Shown here in pieces: positions 1 to 11,240 of a DNA stretch of 45,678 nt. Below the pieces are notes generated by a model. That model saw nothing but the letters and a program-made list of their open reading frames with translations. It did no database searches and had not been told where the DNA came from. The position numbers were made by a program, and so were the translations under genes. The stretch lies in NCBI GenBank assembly GCA_024637215.1, contig JAGXFM010000026.1:1-45678 (forward strand). Reading direction: 5' to 3'. This DNA is from Sulfuricurvum sp. (GTDB lineage: Bacteria; Campylobacterota; Campylobacteria; Campylobacterales; Sulfurimonadaceae). Within the stretch, counting starts at the first letter, position 1; every line of letters begins with the position of its first letter.

Positions 1-17
1 ATGTGTATAAGAGACAG
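1..17. other. Nextera/Tn5 mosaic-end adapter remnant (ATGTGTATAAGAGACAG)
   Basis: Exact match to the 3' 17 nt of AGATGTGTATAAGAGACAG; creates spurious N-terminus MCIRDR in the first ORF. Confidence 0.97.
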
Positions 18-498
18 ACTCTCGGTCGTCGAATATGCCCGTAACGTGTTAGGATATGAGGATGCCAACTCCATCGAATTTAATCCTCACACAACCCATC
101 CGATGATCTACTTGATCGATAATTTCATCGACCAATCGGGCGAAACACAGCTCCGAACCCACCGCTCTCCGATGGGGGGAACGCTCCGTTTGGGTGAATA
201 TCCGTGTGAAACAAAAGAGGGTTCAAACCTCCGCGCCGCCTATAACAACGAACCGCTTATCCATGAGCGCCATCGTCACCGCTACGAAGCCAATCCTACT
301 TATCGCGAAGCGTTAGAAAAGGCCGGAATGCTCGTAACGGGAGAGTCGCACGGTCTTATCGAAGCGGTAGAAATTCCGGGACATCCATGGTTTTTAGGGG
401 TACAGTTCCATCCTGAATTTACTTCACGCCTCCAAAGTCCGAATGCCTCGATTCTCGGCTTTGTAAAAGCAACTTTTACCCATGCCAACCCTGCCTGA
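18..498 (+). CDS. pyrG: CTP synthase, C-terminal glutamine amidotransferase part (5' truncated by contig end)
   Basis: Protein ...LSVVEYARNVLGYEDANS...THPMIYLID...GGTLRLGEYPC...RHRHRYE...GQFHPEF-type motif (VQFHPEFTSR). Confidence 0.93.
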
Positions 499-2077
499 GG
501 TACCTCTTCTCAACCATAGCACACTGGGAGATTTTTTAGCGCGCCGATTTGAGGCGCAAAGTGAAAAACTCTCCGATATTCCCCACCCGAGTCTTCTCAA
601 AGATGCCCAAAAAGGCTCTGAGCGTTTAGCCCGTGCTATTCGCAACGGTGAGCGTATCGCATTGGTAGGAGATTATGATGTCGATGGCGTCACCTCAACC
701 GCAATCGTCAAACGTTTTTTCGACCTCATCCCCTACCCCCTCATCATGACGATACCCAACCGATTTACCGATGGATACGGCGTCTCTAAAAATGTACTGG
801 AACGGCTCGATGCCGATGTTATTTTTACCGTCGATAACGGGATTAATGCCCTCGAAGCAGCTGAAGTTTGTAAGAATAGAGGAATCGATCTGATCATCAC
901 CGATCACCACACCCCCGGAGATGTGCTGCCCGATGCCTATGCCATCATCAACCCCAAACAACTCGACTGCCCCTATCCGTTCAAAGAGATATGTGGTGCA
1001 CAGGTCGGGTGGCTCCTTATGGGACTGCTTAAACAAGAACTTAGTCTGTCAATCGATATGCGCCAATTTTTCCCCTTTTTGGCGCTCGCGGTTATCGCCG
1101 ATGTGATGCCTCTCGTTGGAATTAACCGCGCTATAGTCAAAACGGGATTGGAGATGATGAGCCGCTCTTCTCTCTCTCCGTTTGTGATGATCCGCGATTT
1201 TCTAAACCACTCCACCATCTCCTCAGAAGATGTCGCTTTTCAAATCGCCCCTCGCATCAACTCCGCAGGTCGCCTCGAAGACGCCTCCATCGCCCTCGAT
1301 TTTTTACTGGCCGATACCTCCGAGCGGGCATACCATCAGTTTGAGCTTCTAACCTCCCTAAATACTTTGCGTAAAGAGACTGAGGCGCAAACAACGGCAG
1401 AGGCGATGATTCACGTCCATACCGAAGATACAATCATCGTTGTCGCCGGCGAGCACTGGAATGAGGGAGTCGTGGGGATCGTCGCCTCGCGTATCGTCAG
1501 CCATTTTCAAAAACCAGCTATTGTCCTGAGCCTCCATAACGGCATTGCCAAAGGGTCCGGTCGAAGCATCGGAAACGTCGATCTCTACACCCTTATCAAA
1601 TCCCAAGAGCACCTCCTAGCCAAATTCGGCGGACATAAAATGGCAGCGGGTTTATCCATGAGTGCGGAGAATGTGGAAATATTTCGGAAGGGAATTAACG
1701 AAATCGCTAAAAATGTCAATTCTGCTGACTTTATCCCCCTCAATGATATTGTCGGGGAGTTAGAGCAGGAGATGATCAATTTTCAACTCCTTGAACTTTT
1801 AGAGAGATTTGAGCCTTACGGAGAGGGGAATCCCCGCCCGAGATTTTTAATCCGCAATGCCGATGTTATAACGGTGAAACTTTTCGGAAGTGACCAATCG
1901 CATAGCCGTATTGAACTTCGACCTTCACGTATCAGCCAAAAAACGTTGGAGCTCATCGCATTTCGGCGGATATTAGAGTGTCCCGAGGATAAAAAAATCT
2001 CGTGTAGCTATACCGTCAATAAAAATGAGTGGAACGGACGTGTCTCCCTCCAGCTTATGATAGAGCGTCTTTTTTGA
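482..2077 (+). CDS. recJ: Single-stranded-DNA-specific exonuclease RecJ
   Basis: DHH-family motifs: ALVGDYDVDGVTSTAI, FTVDNGI, IITDHHTPGD; GGHKMAAGLS; overlaps pyrG 3' end by 17 nt. Confidence 0.93.
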   Translation: MPTLPEVPLLNHSTLGDFLARRFEAQSEKLSDIPHPSLLKDAQKGSERLARAIRNGERIALVGDYDVDGVTSTAIVKRFFDLIPYPLIMTIPNRFTDGYGVSKNVLERLDADVIFTVDNGINALEAAEVCKNRGIDLIITDHHTPGDVLPDAYAIINPKQLDCPYPFKEICGAQVGWLLMGLLKQELSLSIDMRQFFPFLALAVIADVMPLVGINRAIVKTGLEMMSRSSLSPFVMIRDFLNHSTISSEDVAFQIAPRINSAGRLEDASIALDFLLADTSERAYHQFELLTSLNTLRKETEAQTTAEAMIHVHTEDTIIVVAGEHWNEGVVGIVASRIVSHFQKPAIVLSLHNGIAKGSGRSIGNVDLYTLIKSQEHLLAKFGGHKMAAGLSMSAENVEIFRKGINEIAKNVNSADFIPLNDIVGELEQEMINFQLLELLERFEPYGEGNPRPRFLIRNADVITVKLFGSDQSHSRIELRPSRISQKTLELIAFRRILECPEDKKISCSYTVNKNEWNGRVSLQLMIERLF

Positions 2078-2538
2078 ACTGCCGTCTTCTCTTTAGTCTC
2101 TTACCTCTCATCTTTATCGGATGTGGTGTTCCAAACGAACCGTTACCCTATCCGCTAACCATTAGTGAAGAAGGTCTCGGTGCACTCCATGCCGACACTC
2201 CATTTAATCAGGTAAATACAACCCTTAGCGGATTTGAATTTGAAAAATTGAGTCAAATCTCTCCCGACAAATCTGAAATTATTTTTCAAATGAAACGAAG
2301 TAAGCATATACTGGCACATATCGTCTCCGATTCTTCAGGTAAGAAAATAGCCTCTATCCACATACTTTCACCTCTTATTAAAAACAAAGAGGAGCTGGGA
2401 ATAGGCGACCTGCTCCCTTTGAATGAAACGACTCTTTGTACCGAAAATCTCTGCCACTACCCCGAGGAGCCCTCGCTACTCTACCGAATCGATTCAAAAA
2501 GCAGAACTATTCGCGAAATCACGTATCAAAAGCTATAA
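2074..2538 (+). CDS. Putative lipoprotein of unknown function
   Basis: Probable TTG start at 2074 overlapping recJ stop (TTGA); N-terminus LNCRLLFSLLPLIFIGC resembles signal peptide plus lipobox. Confidence 0.6.
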   Translation: MNCRLLFSLLPLIFIGCGVPNEPLPYPLTISEEGLGALHADTPFNQVNTTLSGFEFEKLSQISPDKSEIIFQMKRSKHILAHIVSDSSGKKIASIHILSPLIKNKEELGIGDLLPLNETTLCTENLCHYPEEPSLLYRIDSKSRTIREITYQKL

Positions 2539-2544
2539 TACGAC

Positions 2545-3588
2545 ATGGACACATTTTTTATTGAATTTCGCGATCCACTTTTCGGTATCGTCGTCTTTTT
2601 TATCCTCCTTTTCATCCTCTCCTTTTTAAGCTATTGGTGGGGGCGGTATAAAAGTGCGCGTGAGCATCGGGATCTCGAATCTTTTTTAGGAAAATTCGAA
2701 TCGATCGGTGAGGGTGAAAAACTGACCGAACAGGTACAAACGAACTCCCTAAGCAGCGAATCGTGGCTGTTATTGGCGCAAAGTTTCGAGCATCAGGGGA
2801 ATTACGAAAAAAGTGTGGAGATTTATCACGCCCTCCTCGCCAAAAACCGTGATCCCATTTTCCAAAAAGATGCCCTGTTGCTGCTCGGGAAAAGTTTTTT
2901 CAAGGCCGGTTTTTTAGAGCGTTCTCGCCAAACATTCCTACAGATTTTGCACAATGCACCCCGAACACCTCAGGCATTACACTTTTTAGTGCTTATATAT
3001 GAGCAACTTCAGCAATACGATAAAGCACTTGAAGTGATGGAATCACTCCATGAGATTTCCCCCGATAGCGTCAGCGAAAAACTCTATCTCGAATGTCGTA
3101 TCCTCATAGGAGATCATCAAATCGACATGGATGAAAAAGCCGATCGGTTGGTAAAAATCTACCAAACCCATCGTCGCCTCGGATACATGATTTATGAGTG
3201 GCTTTTCACCTATCGCCCGATGCTTGCATGGAAACTCTACGATCAATCTCTAAGTATGCGCCTAAGTGATATTTTATGGCGGCTCAGAGATGAAAATCTC
3301 GATTTGGATATAATTTCAAGTAACACCTACCTGCGCGAGCTCTTTAGCTCAAAAGGGTCACTCGACTTGGCGGAGGGGAGTTCGGTTTTCGAACTCGATA
3401 CCCTGATCGCTCTACGACGTTGCGGCGCGGCAAAGGCTACATTGCAGTTTGAATATACGTGTCATGAGTGTAAACAAATCTCGTTTTTGCCGTTTCACCG
3501 TTGTCCGCACTGCCATGCGATCGATTCTGTGCAAAGTATTATGAATCTCTCAAAGGAACGGTTTGAAGAAAATAACTCTCTTCAGTGA
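2545..3588 (+). CDS. Membrane-anchored TPR protein with C-terminal zinc ribbon (LapB/YciM-like architecture)
   Basis: N-terminal TM helix (FGIVVFFILLFILSFLSYWWG), TPR-like repeats, C-terminal CHEC-X12-CPHC. Confidence 0.75.
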   Translation: MDTFFIEFRDPLFGIVVFFILLFILSFLSYWWGRYKSAREHRDLESFLGKFESIGEGEKLTEQVQTNSLSSESWLLLAQSFEHQGNYEKSVEIYHALLAKNRDPIFQKDALLLLGKSFFKAGFLERSRQTFLQILHNAPRTPQALHFLVLIYEQLQQYDKALEVMESLHEISPDSVSEKLYLECRILIGDHQIDMDEKADRLVKIYQTHRRLGYMIYEWLFTYRPMLAWKLYDQSLSMRLSDILWRLRDENLDLDIISSNTYLRELFSSKGSLDLAEGSSVFELDTLIALRRCGAAKATLQFEYTCHECKQISFLPFHRCPHCHAIDSVQSIMNLSKERFEENNSLQ

Positions 3589-4000
3589 CGGTTCGGCACT
3601 TGGTAATCCTGGACCAGGCGGATTCGGAGCAATTCTACGCTACGGAGATAAAGAGCGGATCATCCGTGGCGGGGAAGCGCATACGACCAACAATCGGATG
3701 GAACTTCTCGGAGTCATTGAAGGTTTAAGGGCGATCAAAGAGCCATGTGAAGTAACCGTTATCTCCGATTCGAGCTATGTGATTCGAGGGATCAACGAAT
3801 GGTTGGAGGGGTGGATTAAACGCAACTTCGCTAAAGTCAAAAATCCTGATCTGTGGCAAGAGTATATCCGCGTCTCCGCGCAACACCGTATTGAAGGGGT
3901 TTGGGTACGAGGACATAACGGTCACATCGAAAACGAACAATGCGACCAGATCGCCCGCGAAGAGGCTGAAAAATTTAAAGAAGGACTAAACAACAAATGA
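3563..4000 (+). CDS. rnhA: Ribonuclease HI
   Basis: [64 protein letters not shown] start. Confidence 0.96.
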   Translation: MKKITLFSDGSALGNPGPGGFGAILRYGDKERIIRGGEAHTTNNRMELLGVIEGLRAIKEPCEVTVISDSSYVIRGINEWLEGWIKRNFAKVKNPDLWQEYIRVSAQHRIEGVWVRGHNGHIENEQCDQIAREEAEKFKEGLNNK

Positions 4001-4677
4001 ACAACTTAGAAGCCCTGCAAGAACATCTAGGGTACACCTTTCAAAACAAAGAGCTCCTTATTGAAGCGCTGACGCATAAAAGCTACAAACAGCCCTACAA
4101 TAATGAGCGACTTGAGTTTTTAGGGGATGCGGTACTCGATTTGATCGTCGGAGAATACCTTTATAAAAAATTTCGCGGCTTTGATGAGGGAAAACTCTCT
4201 AAAATGCGCGCCTCACTCGTCAATGAAGGGGGATTTACCTCTTTAGCCACCTATCTGAACTTGGGGGAATATATCTATCTCTCCAATGCGGAAGAGAACA
4301 ACAGCGGCCGCACCAAAAGCTCGCTCCTCTCCAATGCCTTTGAAGCCCTGATGGGGGCAATGTATCTCGAAACCGGCTTGGGTAAAGTACAAGATATCAC
4401 AATCTCTCTACTTGAACATGTTCATCCCGATATTTCTCTCGACTCCCTCTTCAAAGATTATAAAACCTCCCTCCAAGAGCTTACTCAAGCCCACTACGGC
4501 ACAACGCCCGAATATCAACTCATCGCCGCACACGGACCGGACCATAAAAAAGAGTTTGAAGTCGCCGTCATCATTGACGGCAAACGGTACGCCTCCGCGC
4601 AGGGAAAAAGTAAAAAACAAGCGCAGCAAGAAGCGGCACAAATTGCGCTTGGCATGCTATCAAAGGAGCTTAAATGA
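3997..4677 (+). CDS. rnc: Ribonuclease III
   Basis: [20 protein letters not shown] signature; C-terminal dsRBD ([16 protein letters not shown]). Confidence 0.96.
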   Translation: MNNLEALQEHLGYTFQNKELLIEALTHKSYKQPYNNERLEFLGDAVLDLIVGEYLYKKFRGFDEGKLSKMRASLVNEGGFTSLATYLNLGEYIYLSNAEENNSGRTKSSLLSNAFEALMGAMYLETGLGKVQDITISLLEHVHPDISLDSLFKDYKTSLQELTQAHYGTTPEYQLIAAHGPDHKKEFEVAVIIDGKRYASAQGKSKKQAQQEAAQIALGMLSKELK

Positions 4678-5747
4678 ACCGATTTGGCGAGCGTTTTAGT
4701 ATAACAACCTTCGGTGAATCCCACGGCAAAGCGATCGGCTGCGTTCTCGACGGTGTCCCTGCCGGATTGGTGATCGATGAAGCGTATATCCAAAGCGAAC
4801 TGGATCGCCGTAAACCGGGACAAAATGAGTTCGCCACCGCCCGCAAAGAAGAGGACAAAGTCGAAATTCTCAGCGGTACCTTTGAGGGACTTAGCACCGG
4901 AACCCCGATAACCTTAGTCATTTACAACACTGACCAAAAAAGCGGCGATTACTCTAATGTCAAAGATATCTTCCGTCCGGGTCACGCCGATTTTACCTAT
5001 TTTCACAAATACGGTCTTCGCGACTACCGCGGCGGCGGAAGATCAAGTGCACGTGAAACGGCGGCGCGCGTTGCGGGGGGTGCAATAGCGAAACTGATGC
5101 TTGCGCAACTCGGTATTAGTGTTCAAAGCGGTATTAGTGCTATTCATGGTATCGAAGCCCAAGCCCTCGATTTTAATTATCCAAAAAATAGCCTCATTTA
5201 TGCTCTCGATAAAAACGTTGAAGAGGCTCAAAAAGCGGCGATTTTGGACGCGAAAAACGGACATGATTCCGTCGGCGGTGTTGCAACCATTAAAATTTCA
5301 AACCTCCCTATCGGATTGGGGCAAGGGCTTTATTACAAACTCGATGCCGTATTGGCCGAAGCGATGATGGGAATTAATGCCGTCAAAGCGGTCGAAATCG
5401 GAGAGGGGATTCATAGCAGTGCACTGCTCGCCAGCCAAAACAATGACCCCATCACCCCGAAGGGATTTAAAACCAATCATGCAGGAGGAATCCTCGGAGG
5501 AATGAGTAACGGAGATGACATAGTGTTACGCATTCACTTCAAACCGACCCCTTCGATCTTTATCGATCAAGAGAGTGTCAACACTGATAATGAGAGTGTC
5601 CATGTCTCACTGAAAGGGCGACATGACCCTTGTGTCGCCGTACGAGGCTCCATCGTGTGTGAATCGATGGCGGCACTCGTTATTGCCGATATGGTACTCC
5701 TTAATATGGGAAGTACGATGAACGGCATTAAGAACTACTACACTTAA
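4674..5747 (+). CDS. aroC: Chorismate synthase
   Basis: [59 protein letters not shown]. Confidence 0.97.
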   Translation: MNRFGERFSITTFGESHGKAIGCVLDGVPAGLVIDEAYIQSELDRRKPGQNEFATARKEEDKVEILSGTFEGLSTGTPITLVIYNTDQKSGDYSNVKDIFRPGHADFTYFHKYGLRDYRGGGRSSARETAARVAGGAIAKLMLAQLGISVQSGISAIHGIEAQALDFNYPKNSLIYALDKNVEEAQKAAILDAKNGHDSVGGVATIKISNLPIGLGQGLYYKLDAVLAEAMMGINAVKAVEIGEGIHSSALLASQNNDPITPKGFKTNHAGGILGGMSNGDDIVLRIHFKPTPSIFIDQESVNTDNESVHVSLKGRHDPCVAVRGSIVCESMAALVIADMVLLNMGSTMNGIKNYYT

Positions 5748-5792
5748 GATTACTTTTGCTACCATAGAGAATTCCTATAAAAAGGGTTCTTT

Positions 5793-7259
5793 GTGATGAG
5801 TCCAGCTCAAAACTGCTACCTCCTCGATACTTCCGTTATCCTAGATGATCCCACCAACATTTTACGAATCAGTGACGAGAACCAAAACGGTATCGTTATC
5901 ACTAATATCGTTTTAGCCGAGCTTAACAGCAAAAAAGATGATATGCGCTCTGAAGCAGGGTTTCAGGCACGTGAGTTTTTCCGTCTCGCCGATGCGGCGT
6001 GGGGGGAGCCTATCAGCTTTATAGAGCTTCCCGAATGTGTCCGAAAACATGTTGATGTAGATGCGTGTAAAAATGACCGCTACTACCGACTAGCCCTCAA
6101 TTATGATCGCTCCCTACATGGAGGAGAGGCAAATCTTATCGATCTCTTTATCGTTCATCGTGAAAACTATCGGGTTTCTCACAATTTCACCGAACCCAAA
6201 GGGATCAATGACGCCAAAATCGCTGAGATCGCCGACGACTATGATCTAACGCTGCTCAGTAACGATATGTCGTTTCGTATCGCCGCAGAGATTCGGGGGA
6301 TTCAAACCCAAAGTATTCGAAACAGCAGTGTTGAGGCACCGGAACAAATCGATTTCTCTTACAGCTATGAGTACGAAGAGACCCCTTCCATTCCTACCGA
6401 AGCACAACATCATAATTTTGATCAACTCACCTTTATCCAAAAAGCCCTCAGTACCTCATCGGAGATGTATGAGACGGGTATACAGCGTCATGCATTTTGC
6501 TTTAACAATCAGATCGAATGGTGTGACTTTGACCGTCGTTTCGGAGAACATTTTAACGAAGAGCTCGTACGGCCTCTCAATCTGGAGCAAAAGTTCTATT
6601 ATGCAATGATGACCCACCCTCAGAACTACGTTACCGTCGTCTCAGGTTCCACCGGATCGGGAAAAACCCTCGTCGCCCTCCAAGCAGGATTAGAGTTAGT
6701 GGATGAGGGGATTGTAGAGGGGATCGTTTATGCTCGTAATACCGTCACATCCAATGATCAACAGGCCGAACTCGGATTTCGAAAAGGGGATGAGGAACAA
6801 AAGCTCGGTTTTTTCATGTATCCTCTCTACTCTGCCGTCAATTTTACGATTGAACACCAAAGCAAACGCTCTATTGATGCTCGCGTCGAATACACCGGAA
6901 ATACCAACTCGGTCAAAAGAGAAAATGCCACTGAAGTATTTATGAAAAAGTACAATATCGAAGTAATGGACATTGCCCATATGCGCGGAACAACGATTTC
7001 ACGCAAATTTGTCATTATTGATGAAGCCCAGAATATGACTAACGCCACCCTAAAGCTCATCGGAACCCGTATGGGCGATGAAACACGCCTTGTCGTCATG
7101 GGTGACCCCGGACAAATCGATCATCCGTTCCTCTCCAAACGACGTAATGCCCTTGTGAGCTTGCTGAACAAAGCACAGCATAATAACTTTATTGCGGGGA
7201 TTCAGTTGAGACATACGATCCGGAGTCAAGTAGCCGATTGGTTTGATAAGAACTTCTAA
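5793..7259 (+). CDS. PIN domain-PhoH family ATPase fusion (YlaK/PhoH2-like)
   Basis: N-terminal PIN (YLLDTSVILDDPTNI...LLSNDMSFRIAA), C-terminal PhoH (VVSGSTGSGKTLVALQAG, FVIIDEAQNMT, MGDPGQIDHP). Confidence 0.93.
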   Translation: MMSPAQNCYLLDTSVILDDPTNILRISDENQNGIVITNIVLAELNSKKDDMRSEAGFQAREFFRLADAAWGEPISFIELPECVRKHVDVDACKNDRYYRLALNYDRSLHGGEANLIDLFIVHRENYRVSHNFTEPKGINDAKIAEIADDYDLTLLSNDMSFRIAAEIRGIQTQSIRNSSVEAPEQIDFSYSYEYEETPSIPTEAQHHNFDQLTFIQKALSTSSEMYETGIQRHAFCFNNQIEWCDFDRRFGEHFNEELVRPLNLEQKFYYAMMTHPQNYVTVVSGSTGSGKTLVALQAGLELVDEGIVEGIVYARNTVTSNDQQAELGFRKGDEEQKLGFFMYPLYSAVNFTIEHQSKRSIDARVEYTGNTNSVKRENATEVFMKKYNIEVMDIAHMRGTTISRKFVIIDEAQNMTNATLKLIGTRMGDETRLVVMGDPGQIDHPFLSKRRNALVSLLNKAQHNNFIAGIQLRHTIRSQVADWFDKNF

Positions 7260-7260
7260 C

Positions 7261-7288
7261 CTACTTTTCTGTTTAGTCAGAAAAGTAG
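7261..7288 (+). terminator. Inverted repeat CTACTTTTCTG-N6-CAGAAAAGTAG after PhoH gene
   Basis: Perfect 11-bp arms immediately downstream of the stop codon; no U-tract. Confidence 0.5.
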
Positions 7289-7303
7289 CAAAAGAGCATA
7301 CCA

Positions 7304-7367
7304 TGATCCAAGAACGCTCGTTCCTCTCAGCACTTCTGCCTTCGGAACGGCTCTAGGTATTGGATCA
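7304..7367. repeat. Structured intergenic element bounded by TGATCCAA...TTGGATCA with internal GAACG/CGTTC pairings
   Basis: Nested inverted repeats seen directly; REP-like or dispersed-repeat character is inference. Confidence 0.45.
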
Positions 7368-7375
7368 GGGGGAGT

Positions 7376-8350
7376 TTAGATTGGTAATACGCGGATTTTC
7401 TGAGAAAGTTTTTCTTTGAGTGTCGCTTCGATAGCGTACAACGTCCCCGTACTTGAACTCGCACAGCCGTTACATGCACCCAAATAACGGATATAGACAT
7501 CGATATAATCAGGAGAGTCCTTGATATCTATAACTTCCATATTTCCACCATCCATAATCAAAAACTGACGGATAGATTCATCTACCACACTGTCAATCGC
7601 TTTGATTTTCTGAACCAACGTCATCGCTTCGAAATCACCGTGACTTCCCGCATCTGCCGCTGTGCGCATTTTCTCCTCATCCATCTCACGACGTACATCC
7701 GCCAAAATATCGACAAGATAGTATTCACGCGCTTCATGCCCGCCGGGCTTGATACAGGATTTACAGAAACCGCCTGCTTTGGTGTAATCGGTCACTTGTT
7801 CGATGGTTTTAAGATCATTGAGCTTGATCACTTCACGAAGTGTTCCGAGACTAACGCGGGCACATTCGCACACGATAATCTCATCTTCAAAGCTTGATTC
7901 ATCAACACCGAGATAAAGTCCCGCTGCTTTTTTGATAACGTCGTATGCCATAACGGAACAGTGCATTTTTTGCGGCGGAACGGCAGGTGTTTCCGGATCA
8001 TCGCGGAGTGATTTTTCGACATCGATATTGGTGATTTTTACCGCTTCTTGAACCGTTTTACCGATACAAAGTTCCGCCATCATATCCGAACTCGCAATCG
8101 CTGTACCGCATCCGAAACTTTTGAATTTTGAATGGACAATCGTATCGGTCGCGGGATCGACTTCCCAATACAAACGAACTGCATCTCCACAGCTCTCCGC
8201 TCCGAAATCGGCAACGATCAATTTGTGTCCTGCCGCGTCACACTCCTCTTGAGTGATCTCCCCTTGATTGTTAGGGTTGTTCATCAATGTCGTTACTTTG
8301 TTGGAATACTGATCCCAAAGAGATCCGCCCAATAAATCATTTTTTGCCAT
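7376..8350 (-). CDS. nifU: NifU-like Fe-S cluster scaffold (IscU-like + [2Fe-2S]/BFD-like + C-terminal Nfu domains)
   Basis: MAKNDLLGGSLWDQYS..., VADFGAESCGDAVRLYWEV, FGCGTAIASS, CECARVSLGTLREVI, GACNGCASSSTGTLYAIEATL. Confidence 0.92.
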   Translation of the reverse strand: MAKNDLLGGSLWDQYSNKVTTLMNNPNNQGEITQEECDAAGHKLIVADFGAESCGDAVRLYWEVDPATDTIVHSKFKSFGCGTAIASSDMMAELCIGKTVQEAVKITNIDVEKSLRDDPETPAVPPQKMHCSVMAYDVIKKAAGLYLGVDESSFEDEIIVCECARVSLGTLREVIKLNDLKTIEQVTDYTKAGGFCKSCIKPGGHEAREYYLVDILADVRREMDEEKMRTAADAGSHGDFEAMTLVQKIKAIDSVVDESIRQFLIMDGGNMEVIDIKDSPDYIDVYIRYLGACNGCASSSTGTLYAIEATLKEKLSQKIRVLPI

Positions 8351-8361
8351 AATAGAATCCT

Positions 8362-9588
<1,227 letters not shown>

Positions 9589-9607
9589 TCATAGGTTTCT
9601 AATAAAA

Positions 9608-9620
9608 GACTAATTTAGTC
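9608..9620 (-). promoter_or_regulatory. Candidate IscR/Rrf2-type operator core GACTAATTTAGTC upstream of nifS
   Basis: Matches core GACTRWWWYAGTC of the E. coli IscR type-1 consensus; lies in 17-nt palindrome AAGACTAA-T-TTAGTCTT (9606-9622), about 32 nt upstream of nifS ATG. Confidence 0.55.
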
Positions 9621-9802
9621 TTGTTTAACTTTTGGGATAATAGTGCAAACGATGTTATAGTAACCTTAAGTATTTTTTATGTTTAGAAATTCTTAAGCTG
9701 ATGATAGAAAATACCCTCTCGCTGACACTAAACATATCCATAAAATAAGTATTGTTTCAAATCATAGAGAAAAAGAGATAAAAAGGGGGTAAAGAGAGAA
9801 TA

Positions 9803-9822
9803 TCTCCCGCCGTTGCGGGAGA
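9803..9822 (-). terminator. Hairpin TCTCCCGC-CGTT-GCGGGAGA downstream of porin gene
   Basis: Perfect 8-bp GC-rich stem 3' of the porin stop on the minus strand; weak U-tract. Confidence 0.55.
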
Positions 9823-9852
9823 AGAAGGAGAAGTGTAAAATGGGTTAAAGAA

Positions 9853-11211
9853 TTACCATTTCAATTCGGTAGTCAACATGTAAACATCTTTTGAGTTACC
9901 GTTATCGATACCGACTGAATTTTCTTCATCAACAAATTTAGCAGTTCCGATGAAACTTACGTTTTTGTTATATTTGTATGCAAGTGCCGCGATTTTTTTA
10001 GTCCCTTCATACGAAACTGTTTTTACGCCGGCGGCTGTTTTGCTCTCTTTTTTGTAATCATCATAACGTCCGATGATTGTCCAATCTGTAAATGGACGAA
10101 ACTCCGCATTGATTGATAACAAATCGTACTCAGAATCGGTACCCGTTGCGAGGCGAACATCATCTTCCGCTTGTACGTATTGTGCCGCGATCAAGAATTC
10201 AGGTTGGTTATAAACGGCATGGACCCCGTAAAATGTGCGATCGTATTCTGATGAATCACCAATAGAAACGTTATCATCTTTATGGTTATGTGAAACAATT
10301 CCCATCGTTGAAATATTCAAATACGTATCTTTAGTACGGTCATTTTTGCCTACTTTTTCACCGCTGCCGATCAAGTGACCGGTAAGACGCCATTCAACTG
10401 AGAGACGTGAATCATTTTGTTGGTTTCCTGCTCTTTTGTCTGCATGATACCCTTCACCGTTGAAAATACCGATTTCAGAACTGAACATATCTGTTTTCGT
10501 TTGGAAATTGACCCCGAAATCCGCAGAGTTGATTAGGTCAACACCCGCTTCTGTAGCCGTTGCTTTTTCTTCTAACGCAACTTTGTTAAATGAGCGGTAA
10601 TGCCATGCATTATGCTCCTCATAATCGATCCATGGACGGTGAACGATACCCATCTCAACTCCGGTATACGGAAGAACTTTATCCAAATAGAGGTATGCGT
10701 ATTTTACGAAAACATCCGCATAACCGCCCCCTTGAGATGTTTTCAAACTTGTATCATCATCCGCAGATGTCCCTACAGAACTTGCCAATTCTTTTGTCGT
10801 ATCCAAAGTTACACGCGCATAATCTTTATCATTGAAATACGCTTTTACTTGAACGTAGTTACGGCGCATTTCAAAGCCTGATGAACGCCCGTATGTAGCA
10901 GTTTTGGTTTCCGGCTCAGCCGTTGTAAATCCGAGGTAGTGCGTACCGCTGAATTCAAGGCTTTTCGCTTTTGATTTCACGTTTACGTATTTAGACATTT
11001 TATCTTGATATTCAGAACCTTTTGATTCGATATCACGAAGCTGCATATCAACTTCTTTTGCACTTACGAAGTCACCCATCTCCACACGGCCTTCGCCCGG
11101 AGTTGTGTAAACTTGTCCTGTTTTAGGATCACTATAGAGGGTCAACGCATCGGCTGATGCAACGCCACTGATCATCGCCGCAGCAAGGGCAGATAATGCA
11201 ACTTTTTTCAT
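9853..11211 (-). CDS. Outer-membrane porin, likely OprO/OprP-like (phosphate-inducible)
   Basis: Signal peptide MKKVALSALAAAMISGVASA; beta-strand-rich with C-terminal ...MLTTELKW; adjacent to pstS; candidate Pho boxes upstream. Confidence 0.7.
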   Translation of the reverse strand: MKKVALSALAAAMISGVASADALTLYSDPKTGQVYTTPGEGRVEMGDFVSAKEVDMQLRDIESKGSEYQDKMSKYVNVKSKAKSLEFSGTHYLGFTTAEPETKTATYGRSSGFEMRRNYVQVKAYFNDKDYARVTLDTTKELASSVGTSADDDTSLKTSQGGGYADVFVKYAYLYLDKVLPYTGVEMGIVHRPWIDYEEHNAWHYRSFNKVALEEKATATEAGVDLINSADFGVNFQTKTDMFSSEIGIFNGEGYHADKRAGNQQNDSRLSVEWRLTGHLIGSGEKVGKNDRTKDTYLNISTMGIVSHNHKDDNVSIGDSSEYDRTFYGVHAVYNQPEFLIAAQYVQAEDDVRLATGTDSEYDLLSINAEFRPFTDWTIIGRYDDYKKESKTAAGVKTVSYEGTKKIAALAYKYNKNVSFIGTAKFVDEENSVGIDNGNSKDVYMLTTELKW

Positions 11212-11240
11212 AAGAATCACTCCTGTTTTTTAATGGTGTC

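Noticed and set aside
1-17. ATG at position 1 as the start of a real gene
   Set aside because: The bases are Nextera adapter; the ORF is a 5'-truncated pyrG
9841-9847. TGTAAAATGGGTTAAAG downstream of the porin as a Pho box
   Set aside because: Located at the 3' end of the porin gene with no downstream gene or -10 in the appropriate direction
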